64,000 bases of DNA from Allosphingosinicella sp. (GTDB lineage Bacteria > Pseudomonadota > Alphaproteobacteria > Sphingomonadales > Sphingomonadaceae): assembly GCA_030447665.1 (NCBI GenBank), contig JAUJOJ010000007.1, positions 1-64,000 of the forward strand. Direction: 5' to 3'. Below are positions 1 to 12,448 of the stretch, piece by piece. A program made the position numbers and the translations under genes. Positions within the stretch are counted from its first letter, which is position 1. Every line of letters begins with the position of its first letter. The notes below the pieces were generated by a model. The model searched no databases, was not told where the DNA came from, and saw only the letters and a list, made by a program, of their open reading frames with translations.

Positions 1-467
1 TCCTTGCCGCCCCAGATGCCGATGATCAGGTACATCGGAATGAGGCCCGCTTCGAAGAACAGATAGAAGAGGAAGATGTCCTGCGCCGCGAAGACGCCGA
101 TCATCAGCGTCTCCATGAGCAGGAAGGCCGCCATATATTCGGGGATGCGGTGCTCGATCGAGGACCAGGAGGCGGCGATGCAGATCGGCATCAGGAACAC
201 CGACAGCAGGATCAGCATCAAGGCGATGCCGTCGATGCCGAGCGCCCAGGAAAAGGCGCCGAAGTCGAACGCCCGCTCGACGAATTGCCATTGCGGCCCG
301 CCGATTTCGTAGCTCAGCCACAGGAGGATGCCGAGCGCGAGGTTGGCGAGCGTCGCCACCAATGCAAGCCAGCGGGCGCCCGCATTGGAAAGGAACAGGC
401 AGGCGACGGCTGCCGCCATCGGCACGGCGAGCATCAGGCTGAGAATGGGAAATCCAAGGCTGTTCAC
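1..467 (-). CDS. nuoM: NADH-quinone oxidoreductase subunit M (3' end off the window)
   Basis: Antiporter-like membrane subunit of complex I, contributing to proton translocation. Only about 155 N-terminal residues lie in the window. They begin [20 protein letters not shown] from a GTG whose bases overlap the nuoL TGA (GTGA). The visible part is strongly hydrophobic, and residues near the window edge ([19 protein letters not shown]) match the conserved NuoM segment carrying the glutamate used in proton transfer. It is the last nuo gene visible here; nuoN would be expected next, outside the window. Confidence 0.93.
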   Translation of the reverse strand, partial: MNSLGFPILSLMLAVPMAAAVACLFLSNAGARWLALVATLANLALGILLWLSYEIGGPQWQFVERAFDFGAFSWALGIDGIALMLILLSVFLMPICIAASWSSIEHRIPEYMAAFLLMETLMIGVFAAQDIFLFYLFFEAGLIPMYLIIGIWGGK

Positions 468-2560
468 CGCGCCATCGCCCACGTCGCGGCGGCGGCGAGG
501 CCGAGGAGCATCACCAGCGCATAAGTGTAGAGAAAGCCCGATTGGAGCCGTGCGGTAAGGACATTGCCGCCCTTCACCAGAGCGGCGGCGCCGTTCGGGC
601 CAAAGCGGTCGATCATGCCCTCGTCGCCGCGCTTCCAGAACATGCGGCCGAGCCACATGGAAGGGCGGACGAAGACGACGTCGTAGATCTCGTCGAAGAA
701 CCACTTGTTGTAGAGGAAGCGGTGGAGGATCCCGAACTGGCCGACGAAGCGGGCCGGCAGGCTGGTGTTGCGGACATAGGCCTGGAGCGCGATCAGGAAA
801 CCGGCGATCATCACGGCAGCGGGCGCAAGCTTCACCCACAGCGGCGAATGATGGATTTCTTCCATCAGATGCGCGTCGAAGAACAGGCTGCCGCGCCAGA
901 ATTCCACCCCGTCATGGGCATCGATGAAGGGGCCGTGGAAGGCGATCCCGGCAAACACGGCGCCGAGCGCAAGCACCCCCAGGGGCACGAGCATCGTCCA
1001 GGGGCTCTCGTGCGGATGGTAGCCGCCGGTGCCGGCCGGGATCTCGGCCGCGCCCGCTTCATCCGGACGCGTGTCGTGCCCGGCATGCTCGTCCTCAGGG
1101 TGCGGATCGGCTTCATGATCGTGGTCGCGGGCGTGATGCGCATCGTGGAGGGTATGCTGGATATGGCCGGAGGCCGCCCAACGGGGCTTTCCGAAGAAGG
1201 TGAGGAAGACGAGGCGCCAGCTGTAGAAGCTGGTGAGAAAAGCGGCGAAGATGCCGACCGCGAACGCGAATCCGCCGACGTTGCGCCCGCTCATATAGGC
1301 GCTCTCGATGATGGCATCCTTCGAGAAGAAGCCAGCAAAGCCGAAGCCGGGCAAGTCGCCGATCGCGATGATGCCCACGCCCGTAATGGCCAGCGTGCCG
1401 GCCATCATCGCCCAGAAGGTGAGCGGGATCGACTTACGAAGGCCGCCGTAAAAGCGCATGTCCTGCTCGTGGTGCATGGCATGAATGACCGAGCCCGCGC
1501 CGAGGAACAGCAAAGCTTTGAAGAAGGCGTGCGTGAAGAGGTGGAACATCGCCGCCGAATAAGCGCCGACGCCCGCGGCGAAGAACATGTAGCCCAATTG
1601 CGAGCAGGTCGAATAAGCGATCACGCGTTTGATGTCGTTCTGCACCGTGCCGACGGTCGCCGCGAACAGCGCAGTGGCAGCGCCGACGAACGTGACCACG
1701 CCGAGCGCGGTGTCGCTGGTCTCGAACATCGGCGACAGGCGGCAGACCATGAACACGCCGGCGGTGACCATCGTTGCCGCATGGATGAGCGCGGAGACGG
1801 GCGTCGGGCCCTCCATCGCGTCCGGGAGCCAGGTGTGGAGGCCGAGCTGGGCGGACTTGCCCATCGCTCCGACGAACAGCAGCAGGCAGAGCGTCGTCAT
1901 CACGTCGACCCGCATTCCGAGGAAGCCGAAGGTCGCGCCCGCCATGCCCGGAGCCGCGGCGAGGATCGCCGGAATGGAGACGGTGCCGAAGACCAGGAAG
2001 GTGCCGAAGATGCCGAGGCTGAAGCCGAAATCGCCGACGCGGTTGACCACGAAGGCCTTGAGGGCGGCGGCGTTGGCCGTGGGCTTATGGTACCAGAAGC
2101 CGATCAGCAGGTAGGAAGCGAGGCCCACCCCTTCCCAGCCGAAGAACATCTGGACGAGGTTGTCGGCCGTCACCAGCATCAGCATCGCGAAGGTGAAGAG
2201 CGACAGATAGGCGAAGAAGCGGGGCTGCGACGGGTCCTCCGCCATATAGCCCCAGCTGTAGAGGTGGACGAGGCTGGAGACGGTCGTCACGACCACCAGC
2301 ATCACCGCAGTGAGTGCGTCGACGCGAAGCGCCCAATCGACCGTGAGATCGCCGGAATGGATCCAGGCCAGCACTGGGTAGAGCTGAGAGCTTTCCGTGC
2401 CGGCGATGAAGCCGAGGAAGATCGGCCAGCTTAGGGCAGCCGAGGCGAGCAGCGCGCCCGTCGTGATCAGCTTGGACGCGAAGTTGCCGATCACGCGGCC
2501 GGCCAGGCCCGCGACGATGGCCGCGAGAAGCGGCAGGAAGACGATGAGCTGCACCGCCAT
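464..2560 (-). CDS. nuoL: NADH-quinone oxidoreductase subunit L
   Basis: Largest antiporter-like membrane subunit of complex I; it normally carries the long lateral helix that ties the proton channels together. 698 residues, a usual length. The core has the family landmarks, including [18 protein letters not shown] near residue 135 and [13 protein letters not shown] near 260. Residues about 467-510 form a hydrophilic loop very rich in His, Asp and Glu. The gene follows nuoK by two bases and overlaps nuoM by four, so translation is probably coupled. Confidence 0.97.
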   Translation of the reverse strand: MAVQLIVFLPLLAAIVAGLAGRVIGNFASKLITTGALLASAALSWPIFLGFIAGTESSQLYPVLAWIHSGDLTVDWALRVDALTAVMLVVVTTVSSLVHLYSWGYMAEDPSQPRFFAYLSLFTFAMLMLVTADNLVQMFFGWEGVGLASYLLIGFWYHKPTANAAALKAFVVNRVGDFGFSLGIFGTFLVFGTVSIPAILAAAPGMAGATFGFLGMRVDVMTTLCLLLFVGAMGKSAQLGLHTWLPDAMEGPTPVSALIHAATMVTAGVFMVCRLSPMFETSDTALGVVTFVGAATALFAATVGTVQNDIKRVIAYSTCSQLGYMFFAAGVGAYSAAMFHLFTHAFFKALLFLGAGSVIHAMHHEQDMRFYGGLRKSIPLTFWAMMAGTLAITGVGIIAIGDLPGFGFAGFFSKDAIIESAYMSGRNVGGFAFAVGIFAAFLTSFYSWRLVFLTFFGKPRWAASGHIQHTLHDAHHARDHDHEADPHPEDEHAGHDTRPDEAGAAEIPAGTGGYHPHESPWTMLVPLGVLALGAVFAGIAFHGPFIDAHDGVEFWRGSLFFDAHLMEEIHHSPLWVKLAPAAVMIAGFLIALQAYVRNTSLPARFVGQFGILHRFLYNKWFFDEIYDVVFVRPSMWLGRMFWKRGDEGMIDRFGPNGAAALVKGGNVLTARLQSGFLYTYALVMLLGLAAAATWAMAR

Positions 2561-2562
2561 GC

Positions 2563-2868
2563 TCAGCCCTTCATCTGGTTGATGTCGTCGACCGCGATCG
2601 TGCCGCGGCCGCGGAAGTAGATGACCAGGATGGCGAGGCCGATCGCCGCCTCCCCCGCCGCGACGGTGAGCACGAACATCGCGAACACCTGCCCCACCAT
2701 GTCGCCCAGATAGGCGGAAAAGGCGACGAGGTTGATGTTCACCGCGAGCAGGATGAGCTCGATCGCCATCAAGATGACGATGATGTTCTTCCGGTTGAGG
2801 AAAATGCCGAACACGCCGAGCACGAACAGGATCGCGGCGACGACGAGATAATGGCCCAGGCCGATCAT
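2563..2868 (-). CDS. nuoK: NADH-quinone oxidoreductase subunit K
   Basis: Small membrane subunit of complex I, 101 residues with three predicted helices. The start ATG at 2868 gives [15 protein letters not shown], the standard NuoK N-terminus; the upstream in-frame extension is not conserved-looking and was discarded. The conserved membrane glutamate is in [19 protein letters not shown]. It lies 13 bases after nuoJ and two before nuoL. Confidence 0.96.
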   Translation of the reverse strand: MIGLGHYLVVAAILFVLGVFGIFLNRKNIIVILMAIELILLAVNINLVAFSAYLGDMVGQVFAMFVLTVAAGEAAIGLAILVIYFRGRGTIAVDDINQMKG

Positions 2869-2881
2869 TGCAGGCGCCCGC

Positions 2882-3496
2882 TCACAGCCGCACCCCCTCG
2901 CCCACCGGCTGATCCGTGACGACGCGGACTGCATCCTTGGGACGGCGCTGGTTCTGGAGCGAGACGTTCTGCGGCCGGAGGTCGCTGCGCTTGCGGTGCG
3001 TGAGCACGATCGCGCCGATCATGGCCACGAGCAGTACCAGGCCCGCGGCCTCGAAGATATAGAGGTAGCGCGTGTAAAGCACCGTGCCGAGCGCCTGGAT
3101 GTTGGGCACATTGGGATCGACCGGAGCGGCCCTGGCTCCAACCGCGATCCCGCCGGCATTCCACGCCGCGATCGCGAACACGATTTCCGCCAGGAGCACG
3201 AGCGCCAGCAGCGTACCGAACGGGAGATATTTGGCAAAGCCCGCGCGAAGCTGCGCGAAATCCACGTCCAGCATCATGACGACGAACAGGAACAGCACGG
3301 CGACCGCGCCGACATAGACGATGACGAGCAGCATCGCGATGAACTCGGCGCCCAGGATCAGCATCAGCCCTGCCGCATTGAAGAAGGCGAGGATGAGCCA
3401 GAGGACGCTGTGCACCGGGTTCCGGCTCGCGATGGTCATGACGCCCGAGGCGATCACGATGGTGGCGAACAGGTAAAAGGCTAAGGCTTGAATCAC
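2882..3496 (-). CDS. nuoJ: NADH-quinone oxidoreductase subunit J
   Basis: Membrane subunit of complex I at the junction with the peripheral arm. The GTG start at 3496 gives 204 residues beginning [18 protein letters not shown], typical for NuoJ; the longer ORF would run back into nuoI with a basic, non-conserved leader. Five hydrophobic segments are visible, with the family motif [20 protein letters not shown] around residues 54-73. Confidence 0.95.
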   Translation of the reverse strand: MIQALAFYLFATIVIASGVMTIASRNPVHSVLWLILAFFNAAGLMLILGAEFIAMLLVIVYVGAVAVLFLFVVMMLDVDFAQLRAGFAKYLPFGTLLALVLLAEIVFAIAAWNAGGIAVGARAAPVDPNVPNIQALGTVLYTRYLYIFEAAGLVLLVAMIGAIVLTHRKRSDLRPQNVSLQNQRRPKDAVRVVTDQPVGEGVRL

Positions 3497-3533
3497 GTGC
3501 TTCTTATCGGCCCTTCGAGGATTCGGCTGGCGC

Positions 3534-4016
3534 TTAGCGGTAAGGCGCGTCGGCGGCAATGTTGGCAGCGAGCGTCCGCTCCCACTTGTCGCCGTTATCG
3601 AGAAGCTTTGCCTTGTCGTAGATGAGCTCCTCGCGCGTCTCGACCGAGAATTCCATGTTCGGCCCCTGGACGATCGCGTCGACCGGGCAGGCTTCCTGGC
3701 AGAGGCCGCAATAGATGCACTTGGTCATGTCGATGTCGTAGCGCGTGGTACGGCGGCTGCCGTCCTCGCGCGGTTCGGACTCGATCGTGATGCAGACGGC
3801 CGGGCAGACCGCTTCGCACAGCTTGCAGGCGATGCAGCGCTCCTCGCCGTTCGGATAGCGGCGCAGCGCGTGCTCGCCGCGGAAGCGGGGCGAAAGCGGG
3901 TTCTTCTCATAGGGGTAGTTGAGCGTCGCCTTCGGCTTGAAGAAGTATTTCAGCGTCAGATAGTGCGCCTTCACGAACTCCCAGAGGAAGAAGGACTTGA
4001 TCCAGTGCCTGATCAT
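3534..4016 (-). CDS. nuoI: NADH-quinone oxidoreductase subunit I
   Basis: Peripheral-arm ferredoxin-like subunit that passes electrons from NuoG toward NuoB. 160 residues. Two complete 4Fe-4S motifs are visible: [12 protein letters not shown] and [12 protein letters not shown]. The start is the ATG at 4016, which overlaps the nuoH stop (ATGA) and gives [14 protein letters not shown], the normal amphipathic N-terminus. The much longer ORF upstream is the out-of-frame 3' part of nuoH. Confidence 0.97.
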   Translation of the reverse strand: MIRHWIKSFFLWEFVKAHYLTLKYFFKPKATLNYPYEKNPLSPRFRGEHALRRYPNGEERCIACKLCEAVCPAVCITIESEPREDGSRRTTRYDIDMTKCIYCGLCQEACPVDAIVQGPNMEFSVETREELIYDKAKLLDNGDKWERTLAANIAADAPYR

Positions 4017-5176
4017 GATGCTGCTCCGGCCCGGCGCTGGCCATTGGAAAGGTTGGGCATGCCGCTCCGGCAGGAGGGCAGATAGCGGTCGGCCTGCTCG
4101 TCCGTGGTGATGGCGGCGAGGATCCCGCGGTCGGTCGGGCATTGCTCCTTGGTCAGCATCATGTAGCCGGAGACGAGGAACACCCACAGCAGCGAGATCG
4201 GGAGGAAGATCTTCCAGCCGAGACGCATCAGCTGGTCGTAGCGGAAGCGCGGTACGGTGGCCTTCACCCAGCTGAAGAAGAAGAAGAAGAGCATGATCTT
4301 GGCGAAGAACCAGAAGATGCCGGGCACCAGGTAAAGCGGCGCCCAGTCGATCGGCGGCAGCCATCCGCCCCAGAAGAGCGTCGCGTTGAGGCCGCACATC
4401 AGCAGCACGTTGCCATATTCGCCGAGCCAGAAGAGCGCGAAGCTCATCGAAGAATATTCGGTCTGGAAACCGGCCACGAGCTCGGATTCAGCCTCGGTCA
4501 GGTCGAACGGCGCGCGCGCGGTCTCGGCCAGCGCGGAGATGAAGAAGATCACGCTCATCGGGAACAGCAAGGGATTGAAGCCGAAGCCGTTGATGATCCA
4601 GACGTGGCTGCGCTGCGCCTCGATGATGCCGGAAAGGTTGAAGGTGCCGGCCCACAGGATGACGGCGATCAGCACGAAGCCGACCGAGACCTCGTAGCTC
4701 ACCATCTGGGCGGCGGCGCGGAGGGCGGAATAAAAGGGATATTTCGAATTGGACGACCAGCCGGCGATCACCACGCCGTAGACGCTCAAGGAGGAGACGG
4801 CGAGGATGTAGAGCAGGCCGACATTGATGTCGGAGAGCACCATGTCCGGACCGAACGGGATCACCGCCCAGCCGATCAGCGCGAGCGTGAAGGTGAGGAT
4901 CGGCGCGATCAGGAACAGGCCGCGATTGGCAGCCGACGGGACGATCGTCTCCTTCAGCATCACCTTGAGGCCGTCGGCGAAGCTCTGGAGAAGACCGAAG
5001 GGCCCCACGACATTGGGTCCGCGCCGGAGCGCCATCGCCGCCCAGATCTTGCGGTCGGCATAGATGATCATCGCCACCGCCAGCATCAGCGGCAGCGCGA
5101 TCATCAGGATCAGGATGAGGGTCGCGGTGAACCAGCCGAAGCCGTAGCCGAGCGTCCCCTGGAACCATTCAGTCAT
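4013..5176 (-). CDS. nuoH: NADH-quinone oxidoreductase subunit H
   Basis: Membrane subunit forming the quinone entry site with NuoB and NuoD. 387 residues from the ATG at 5176, which overlaps the nuoG stop. Landmarks include [20 protein letters not shown] near residue 40 and [20 protein letters not shown] near 235. The C-terminal 25 or so residues, including [14 protein letters not shown], are a hydrophilic tail beyond the last helix. Confidence 0.96.
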   Translation of the reverse strand: MTEWFQGTLGYGFGWFTATLILILMIALPLMLAVAMIIYADRKIWAAMALRRGPNVVGPFGLLQSFADGLKVMLKETIVPSAANRGLFLIAPILTFTLALIGWAVIPFGPDMVLSDINVGLLYILAVSSLSVYGVVIAGWSSNSKYPFYSALRAAAQMVSYEVSVGFVLIAVILWAGTFNLSGIIEAQRSHVWIINGFGFNPLLFPMSVIFFISALAETARAPFDLTEAESELVAGFQTEYSSMSFALFWLGEYGNVLLMCGLNATLFWGGWLPPIDWAPLYLVPGIFWFFAKIMLFFFFFSWVKATVPRFRYDQLMRLGWKIFLPISLLWVFLVSGYMMLTKEQCPTDRGILAAITTDEQADRYLPSCRSGMPNLSNGQRRAGAAS

Positions 5177-7182
5177 TCCGCCGCCTCTGCGAAGCTTTGC
5201 CCGTGGAGGATCTCCGCCGAGCAACGCTGAAGCGTGGGCGAGGAACGGGCGATTGGATTGGTGAGATAGAAGTCGTCGATCGGATAGACGATCTCGCCGC
5301 TGACCGAAGGCGCCGGGCCTTCAGGCGCGGCGAGCGGCGCGAACTGCGTGAGGCCGGTCACGGTGAGGTGCCGCTTCTCGGCCGCGATCGCGGCGCGGAG
5401 CTGCGAGAGGGTGTCGAACGGCAGCGTCCGGCCGAGTATGTCGGACAGGGCGCGGAGGATCGTCCAATCCTCCCGCGCCTCGCCTGGAGCATCCACTGCC
5501 TTTTCGGAGAGCTGCACCCTGCCCTCCAGGTTCACATAGGTGCCCTGCTTTTCGGTGTAAGCGGCGGCGGGAAGGATCACGTCCGCCACCTTCACTCCGG
5601 CATCACCATGCGTGCCGACATAGACGGTGAAGGTGTCGGCAAAGGCGGAAAGATCGGTCTCGTCCGCACCAAGCAGGAACAGGGCGCGCAAGGCCCCTGC
5701 TTGTGCTCGGATGGCGTCCACTCCGCCTTCAGTGACGAAGCCGAGGTCCAGCGCACCCACGCGTGAGGCCGCAATGTGAAGGAGGTTGAAGTTCGCCCCG
5801 AGCGTCGCCGCTGCGGCGCGCGCGGCTTCGTAGGCGCCTTCGTGAACGAGCGCGCCCATGCCGACGACGATTGCAGAGTTTTCCTTGCCTTGGAACGCAT
5901 CGCTCACTTCGGCGGGGAGGTTTCCAAGCAGCGAAAGGTCGGTGCCGAGGTGCGTGACCGGATAGGTAAGGTCGATCTCCCGTCCGATGTGGAAGACGCG
6001 GGCGCCGGCCTTCACCGCCTTGCGGATGCGGGTGTTGACGAGCGGCGCTTCCCAGCGCGGGTTCGTGCCGACGAGGAGGATTGCGGGGGCCGTCTCGATG
6101 CCCGCGATGGTCGAATTGAAGCGATAGGCGGCAGGGCTCGACACGCCGAACTTCGCGCCGTCCTGCCGGCATTCGTGCAAGGCGGAGCCGTAGGAGCGCA
6201 GCAGCGCCTGCATGGCATAGATCGATTCCAGGTCCTGAAGGTCGCCGGCAATGGCGGCCACCTCATCGCCCCTCGCGCCGCGCATCCGCTCGGCGATCAG
6301 CTCGAACGCTTCCTGCCAGCTTGCCGGCTGGAGCTTTCCTTCGCGGCGGATCCACGGCCGGTCGAGGCGGCGGCGGAGAAGGCCGTCCACCCCGTGGCGG
6401 GTCTTGTCGCTGATCCACTCCTCGTTCACGTCTTCGTTGATCCGCGGCAAGGCGCGCATCACCTCGCGCTGGCGCGCGTCGATGCGGATGTTGGAGCCGA
6501 CCGCGTCCATCACGTCGATGGCGGGGATTTTGCGGAGCTCCCAGGGCCGCGCCTCGAAGCTGTAGGGCTTGGACACGAGCGCGCCGACCGGGCAGAGATC
6601 GACGACGTTGCCGGAAAGCTCGGACGTCACCGCGCCTTCGAGATAGGAGGTGATCTCCATATTCTCGCCGCGGTTGATCGCCCCGATCTCCTCGACGCCG
6701 GCCACCTCTTCCGCGAAGCGGACGCAGCGCGTGCAGTGGATGCAGCGGGTCATGATCGTCTTGACCACGGGACCCATATATTTGTCGGTGACGGCGCGCT
6801 TATTCTCTTCGAACCGATTGTGGCCGCGGCCATAGGCCATGGCCTGGTCCTGGAGGTCGCACTCTCCGCCCTGGTCACAGATCGGGCAATCGAGCGGGTG
6901 GTTGATCAGCAGGAACTCCATCACCCCTTCCCGCGCCTTTTTGACGGTCAGCGAATTGGTGATGATCTCCTGGTTCTCCGCTACCGGAAGCGCGCAGGAG
7001 GCTTGGGGCTTGGGCGGCCCCGGCTTCACCTCGACCAGGCACATCCGGCAATTGCCGGCGATGGTCAGCCGCTCGTGATAGCAGAAGCGCGGGATCTCCT
7101 TGCCCGCCAGCTCGCACGCCTGGAGCACGGTCGCCCCCTGCGGAACCTCCACCTCGACGCCGTCGACTTTGACTTTAGGCAT
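5173..7182 (-). CDS. nuoG: NADH-quinone oxidoreductase subunit G
   Basis: Iron-sulfur subunit of the NADH dehydrogenase arm, 669 residues. N-terminal 2Fe-2S ligands are in [20 protein letters not shown], then a His/Cys site around [18 protein letters not shown] and a 4Fe-4S site in [13 protein letters not shown]; the rest is molybdopterin-oxidoreductase-like. The start at 7182 ([13 protein letters not shown]) is the usual one and lies eight bases inside the end of the upstream aspartic-protease-like gene, so the two are likely coupled. Confidence 0.97.
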   Translation of the reverse strand: MPKVKVDGVEVEVPQGATVLQACELAGKEIPRFCYHERLTIAGNCRMCLVEVKPGPPKPQASCALPVAENQEIITNSLTVKKAREGVMEFLLINHPLDCPICDQGGECDLQDQAMAYGRGHNRFEENKRAVTDKYMGPVVKTIMTRCIHCTRCVRFAEEVAGVEEIGAINRGENMEITSYLEGAVTSELSGNVVDLCPVGALVSKPYSFEARPWELRKIPAIDVMDAVGSNIRIDARQREVMRALPRINEDVNEEWISDKTRHGVDGLLRRRLDRPWIRREGKLQPASWQEAFELIAERMRGARGDEVAAIAGDLQDLESIYAMQALLRSYGSALHECRQDGAKFGVSSPAAYRFNSTIAGIETAPAILLVGTNPRWEAPLVNTRIRKAVKAGARVFHIGREIDLTYPVTHLGTDLSLLGNLPAEVSDAFQGKENSAIVVGMGALVHEGAYEAARAAAATLGANFNLLHIAASRVGALDLGFVTEGGVDAIRAQAGALRALFLLGADETDLSAFADTFTVYVGTHGDAGVKVADVILPAAAYTEKQGTYVNLEGRVQLSEKAVDAPGEAREDWTILRALSDILGRTLPFDTLSQLRAAIAAEKRHLTVTGLTQFAPLAAPEGPAPSVSGEIVYPIDDFYLTNPIARSSPTLQRCSAEILHGQSFAEAAE

Positions 7183-7587
7183 TCTTGTCGCCCTTCTCGA
7201 GCACATGGCCCATTGCCAGAGCTCCAGGGATGTTCGGATTTTCAGGATTGGGGATGAGCTGCTCGCGACGAGGATCAACGAGCACGTCCATCGCCTGCAT
7301 GGGTATAGCGCCGAGAAGCACATGCTCCCCCATCACAAGCGCACCCGTGAAAGCGGACCTCCCGAACACCTCGAGGCGAACCGGACCGACATAATCGACA
7401 AGCTCGCGCCGGCCGTCGGCAACGGTCACCTCCCGTTCCTCGGCCTTGTCGAGTTTCAGCTGGATGGCGATGTGGCGCGGGATGCACAGGTCGATGGCGC
7501 CCGAGTGGACGAGCGCATTCGCGTCGATCTCCTCAAGCTCCGGCCGCGCGGCATTGGCAATCCAGACATGCTGGCGAACAAGCCCCA

Positions 7588-7588
<1 letters not shown>
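7175..7588 (-). CDS. Retroviral-type (clan AA) aspartic-protease-like protein inside the nuo operon
   Basis: 137 residues starting at the ATG sharing one base with the nuoF stop (TGATG) and ending eight bases inside nuoG, so it is translated as part of the operon. The fold landmarks are those of small clan AA proteins: a flap-like segment (REVTVADGRRELVDYVGPV) and a C-terminal LLGAIPMQAMDVLVDPRR followed by NPENPN. The catalytic position that is normally Asp in a DTGA/DSGA motif reads His here (ALVHSGAIDLCIP; codon CAC). That predicts loss of ordinary aspartyl-protease activity. It is not a complex I subunit; its role is unknown. Confidence 0.8.
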
Positions 7589-8872
<1,284 letters not shown>

Positions 8873-8883
<11 letters not shown>

Positions 8884-9067
8884 CGGCAGTCGCTCCAATC
8901 AGGCGCCGTAGCAGGGGCACGACTGCGAACCAGGACCCTGCGGCAAGCAGGCCAGCGGCGGTGGCCTCGGCGAAGCCCTCCGAGGCAAGCGTGACGGCGA
9001 AGAAGCTCCCGCCGAACAAGGCGGAGGATCCAAGCTGGGTTTGGGCGAAGCGCGCGTAGAGGGTCAC
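8873..9067 (-). CDS. Small membrane protein between nuoE and nuoF
   Basis: 64 residues from a GTG that overlaps the nuoE stop as GTGA; its own stop lies 11 bases inside nuoF. The protein has two hydrophobic stretches ([13 protein letters not shown] and [19 protein letters not shown]) and a short basic end ([11 protein letters not shown]). The tight coupling on both sides argues it is a translated operon member, perhaps a small accessory membrane protein of complex I. I do not recognise a named family. Confidence 0.6.
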
Positions 9068-9734
9068 TTCCACTGCTCCCTATAATCGTAATTCTCGCTG
9101 ACCATTTCGACCAAAGTGGTCGGGCCGCTTTCGGGCGCGCTGGTCTGGCGCTCGATTTGCGGCCCCGGCTTCGGCGTTTGCCCACGCTGAAGAGCCTCGA
9201 GGACAGAAGTCATGGTCTCGGACGTCAGGTCCTCGTAATTGTCGTCGTTGATCTGGACCATCGGCGCGTTGGCGCAGGCGCCGAGGCATTCCACTTCGGC
9301 AAGCGTGAACAGACCGTCGGGCGAGGTGCCGCCCTTCTTCAGGCCCTTGGCATAGCAAGCGTCGAACAGGTCTTCCGAGCCGCGCAGCATGCAGGGCGTC
9401 GTGCCGCAGACCTGCACATGGTAGCGCCCCACAGGAGCCTGGTTGAACATCGTGTAGAAGGTCGAGACCTCGAGCGCCCGGATGTACGGCATGTCCAGAT
9501 ACTTGGCGACATATTCCACGGCGGGAACCGGCAGCCAGCCTTGGTGCCGGTCTCGGCGCCGACCTGACGCTGCGCCATGTCGAGCAGCGGAATGATCGCG
9601 CTCTGCTGGCGGCCGGGCGGGTAGCGCGCAATGATCGTTCGCGCCTCTTCCTCATTCTCGGGCGTGAACGCGAACCCGCCCCAGCGGGCGCGGACCTCGT
9701 CCATGTCGATGCTGGTGGGTAGAATGTCAGCCAT
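9064..9734 (-). CDS. nuoE: NADH-quinone oxidoreductase subunit E, with an apparent one-base frameshift
   Basis: Thioredoxin-fold 2Fe-2S subunit of the NADH dehydrogenase arm. The N-terminal half ([20 protein letters not shown] to GAETGTK) and the C-terminal half ([20 protein letters not shown] onward) are in different frames. One missing base near 9540, at the AAGGC run where a third G would restore GTKGWLPV, explains it. The cluster ligands [10 protein letters not shown] and [10 protein letters not shown] are intact. The gene is needed for complex I, so a sequencing error is more likely than a pseudogene. Confidence 0.9.
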
Positions 9735-9991
9735 CAAGGAACCCGCAGGAATTTCGGGTCACCCTCACGGTCGAGCAGCAGATCTGGCACTCGCCATCAC
9801 GCCGGCCGATGCTCGGTGCCAGACGACGATGAGCTCGCCCGGCGCAAGCCGGCGATCATCAAAACCTCGATCGGAATATGAATACCAAGCGTCCCGACGA
9901 ATGGCTGTGCAGCAGGAACGGCGCGGCCAGCAGGTGCATAACGGCCGATGATCTTCGGTTCCAATGATCCGAAAAGGAGGCGTTTGTTCAC
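9735..9991 (-). other. Short gap between nuoD and nuoE with a possible frameshifted small ORF
   Basis: About 250 bases separate nuoD from nuoE, unusual in an otherwise gapless operon. A GTG overlapping the nuoD stop (GTGA) opens a 64-residue frame starting [16 protein letters not shown]. Protein-like stretches then appear in other frames, DDRRLAPGELIVVWHRAS and, just before nuo[18 protein letters not shown], whose TGA overlaps the nuoE ATG. This looks like one small coupled gene broken by indels, but I cannot assign it to a family. Confidence 0.35.
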
Positions 9992-11229
9992 CGGTCCACT
10001 CTCACCTCCCCGAACACGATGTCCATGGCGCCGAGGATGGCGGTCGCGTCCGCAAGCATGTGGCCCTTGGACATGAAGTCCATCGCCTGGAGATGGCTGA
10101 AGCCGGTCGGGCGGATCTTCACGCGATAGGGCTTATTGGTGCCGTCCGAGACGATGTAGATGCCGAACTCGCCCTTCGGGCTCTCGGTCGCGACATAGAC
10201 CTCGCCGGCGGGCACGTGGAAGCCTTCGGTGTAGAGCTTGAAATGATGGATCAGCGCTTCCATCGACTGCTTCATCTCGGCGCGCTTGGGCGGCACCACC
10301 TTGCGGTCGAACGAGGCGACAGGCCCTTCCGGCATCTCATTGAGGCACTGGCGCATGATCCGGGCGGACTGCCTGACTTCCTCGACGCGGACCATCATCC
10401 GGTCGTAGCAGTCGCCCTTGGTCCCGACCGGAACGTCGAAGTCCATCCGGCCGTAGACGTCGTAGGGCTGCGACTTGCGGATGTCCCAGGGAATGCCCGA
10501 AGCCCGGATCATCGGGCCGGAGAAGCCCCAAGCGATCGCGTCTTCCTTTGAAACGGTGCCGATATCGACGTTGCGCTGCTTGAAGATCCGGTTGTCGGCA
10601 ACCAGGCTGATCGCGTCGTCGAACAGCCCGAAGAAGCGCTTGTCGAGCCAATCGGCGATGTCGGTCAGAAGCTTCAGCGGCACGTCCTGATGGACGCCGC
10701 CCGGACGGAAATAATTGGCGTGCATCCGCGCTCCGGAGGCCCGCTCGTAGAAGTTCATGATGTCTTCGCGAAGCTCGAACAGCCACAGGTTCGGAGTCAT
10801 CGCGCCGACGTCCATGACGTGACTGCCGATGTTGAGGAGGTGGTTCTTGATCCGGGTCAGCTCGGCGAAGAAGGTGCGAAGATACTGCGCCCGGATCGGC
10901 ACTTCCAGATCGAGAAGCTTCTCGATCGCGAGCACGTAGCTATGCTCCATGGACATCGGCGACACATAATCGAGCCGGTCCATATAGGGGATCGACTGGA
11001 TGTACGTCTTGTATTCGCACAGTTTCTCGGTGCCGCGATGAAGCAGGCCGATATGCGGATCGACCCGCTCGACGATCTCGCCGTCAAGCTCGAGCACGAG
11101 CCTCAGCACGCCGTGCGCCGCCGGGTGCTGGGGGCCGAAGTTGATGGTGTAGTTGGCGATCTTGGATTCGGTGGCGCCCGTCTTGGCGACCTCCTCCTCG
11201 GTCCAGATTTCGGTGGCCTTGCTGCTCAT
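9988..11229 (-). CDS. nuoD: NADH-quinone oxidoreductase subunit D
   Basis: 49-kDa-type subunit, forming the quinone pocket with NuoB and NuoH. 413 residues; the start ATG overlaps the nuoC stop. The segment [20 protein letters not shown] near residue 30 includes the conserved histidines facing the quinone site, and the protein ends FGEVRVDR, close to the usual NuoD C-terminus. No anomalies. Confidence 0.97.
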   Translation of the reverse strand: MSSKATEIWTEEEVAKTGATESKIANYTINFGPQHPAAHGVLRLVLELDGEIVERVDPHIGLLHRGTEKLCEYKTYIQSIPYMDRLDYVSPMSMEHSYVLAIEKLLDLEVPIRAQYLRTFFAELTRIKNHLLNIGSHVMDVGAMTPNLWLFELREDIMNFYERASGARMHANYFRPGGVHQDVPLKLLTDIADWLDKRFFGLFDDAISLVADNRIFKQRNVDIGTVSKEDAIAWGFSGPMIRASGIPWDIRKSQPYDVYGRMDFDVPVGTKGDCYDRMMVRVEEVRQSARIMRQCLNEMPEGPVASFDRKVVPPKRAEMKQSMEALIHHFKLYTEGFHVPAGEVYVATESPKGEFGIYIVSDGTNKPYRVKIRPTGFSHLQAMDFMSKGHMLADATAILGAMDIVFGEVRVDR

Positions 11230-11891
11230 TTCTTGTCGCCTCCGGCCGGCGCCGTGGTCGGGGCGCCGGGAGCTTGGGGGGAGGCCTTTTCATCGCCCGG
11301 AAGGATATATTCGGCGCCCTCCCAGGGGCTGAGGAAATCGAAGCTGCGGAAATCCTGGGCGAGCCGGACGGGCTCGTAGACGACCCGTTTCTCCTCTTCG
11401 GAGTAACGCATTTCGTGATAGCCCGAGAGCGGGAAATCCTTGCGCAGCGGATGGCCGCGAAAGCCATAATCGGTGAGGATGCGGCGAAGATCCTCGTTGC
11501 CGTCGAACAGCACGCCGAACAGGTCGAACACTTCCCGCTCGAGCCAACCTGCGACCGGCCAGAGCCCGGTCACTGAGGGCACCGGCTTTTCCTCGTCCGT
11601 GATGACGCGAACGCGGATGCGGTGGTTCCTGGTCAGCGAGAGGAGATGGTAGACGACGTCGAACCTTTCCTCGCGCTGCGGATAGTCGACCCCCGCTATC
11701 TCCATCAGCTGCTGATATTCGAAGCGGTCGCGAAGAGTGCGGCAGACATCGACGATGCTCTCGCGGCGGACGGTGACCGAATCCTCGAAGGCCTCGTGCT
11801 TGGCCTCGACGAACGCGTCTCCGATCGCGGCCTTCACGTCATCGAGAATGCCTTCGCGGGGAGCGACGAGGGGAGCGGACGTGCGGGCCAC
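11226..11891 (-). CDS. nuoC: NADH-quinone oxidoreductase subunit C
   Basis: 30-kDa-type subunit of the complex I connecting arm, 221 residues from a GTG at 11891, two bases after the nuoB stop. The signature region reads [20 protein letters not shown] followed by [21 protein letters not shown] Pro/Ala/Gly-rich tail ([17 protein letters not shown]) is probably disordered. Confidence 0.96.
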   Translation of the reverse strand: MARTSAPLVAPREGILDDVKAAIGDAFVEAKHEAFEDSVTVRRESIVDVCRTLRDRFEYQQLMEIAGVDYPQREERFDVVYHLLSLTRNHRIRVRVITDEEKPVPSVTGLWPVAGWLEREVFDLFGVLFDGNEDLRRILTDYGFRGHPLRKDFPLSGYHEMRYSEEEKRVVYEPVRLAQDFRSFDFLSPWEGAEYILPGDEKASPQAPGAPTTAPAGGDKK

Positions 11892-11893
11892 GA

Positions 11894-12448
11894 TCAGCGC
11901 TCGATCGTGCCGACGCGGCGGATCTTCCGCTGCAGCTGCATCACGCCGTAGAGCAGGGCCTCCGCCGTCGGCGGACAGCCGGGCACGTAGATGTCGACGG
12001 GCACGATCCGGTCGCAGCCGCGCACGACCGAGTAGCTGTAATGATAATAGCCGCCGCCATTGGCGCAGCTTCCCATCGAGATGACGTAGCGCGGCTCCGA
12101 CATCTGATCATAGACGCGGCGAAGCGCCGGAGCCATCTTGTTGCAGAGCGTTCCGGCGACGATCATCACGTCCGACTGGCGAGGCGAGGCGCGCGGGGCG
12201 ACGCCGAACCGCTCCAGGTCGTAGCGCGGCATGTTGGCGTGGATCATCTCGACCGCGCAGCAGGCGAGGCCGAAGGTCATCCACCACAGCGAGCCGGTAC
12301 GCGCCCATTGAAACAGGTCCTCCGTCGAGGTGACGAGGAAGCCCTTGTCCGCCACTTCCGAATTGATCTGGCTGAAGAATTCCGGATCCGGCTGCTGAAG
12401 GTCGGCCGGGCGCACATTCTCGCTGCGGGGATCGAGGATCACTCCCAT
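11894..12448 (-). CDS. nuoB: NADH-quinone oxidoreductase subunit B
   Basis: Subunit carrying the terminal 4Fe-4S cluster N2 that reduces quinone. 184 residues. Cluster ligands are visible in [12 protein letters not shown], in [16 protein letters not shown] and in [14 protein letters not shown]. The first ten bases overlap the end of nuoA. Length and motifs are normal. Confidence 0.97.
   Translation of the reverse strand: MGVILDPRSENVRPADLQQPDPEFFSQINSEVADKGFLVTSTEDLFQWARTGSLWWMTFGLACCAVEMIHANMPRYDLERFGVAPRASPRQSDVMIVAGTLCNKMAPALRRVYDQMSEPRYVISMGSCANGGGYYHYSYSVVRGCDRIVPVDIYVPGCPPTAEALLYGVMQLQRKIRRVGTIER

Noticed and set aside
542-2434. 630-codon open frame on the plus strand opposite nuoL
   Set aside because: It is the antisense shadow of nuoL in GC-rich DNA. 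It has no recognisable domain, and nuoL is unambiguous. The same holds for the long antisense frames opposite nuoG, nuoH, the AI-2E protein (34783-36480) and dsbD (53342-54826).
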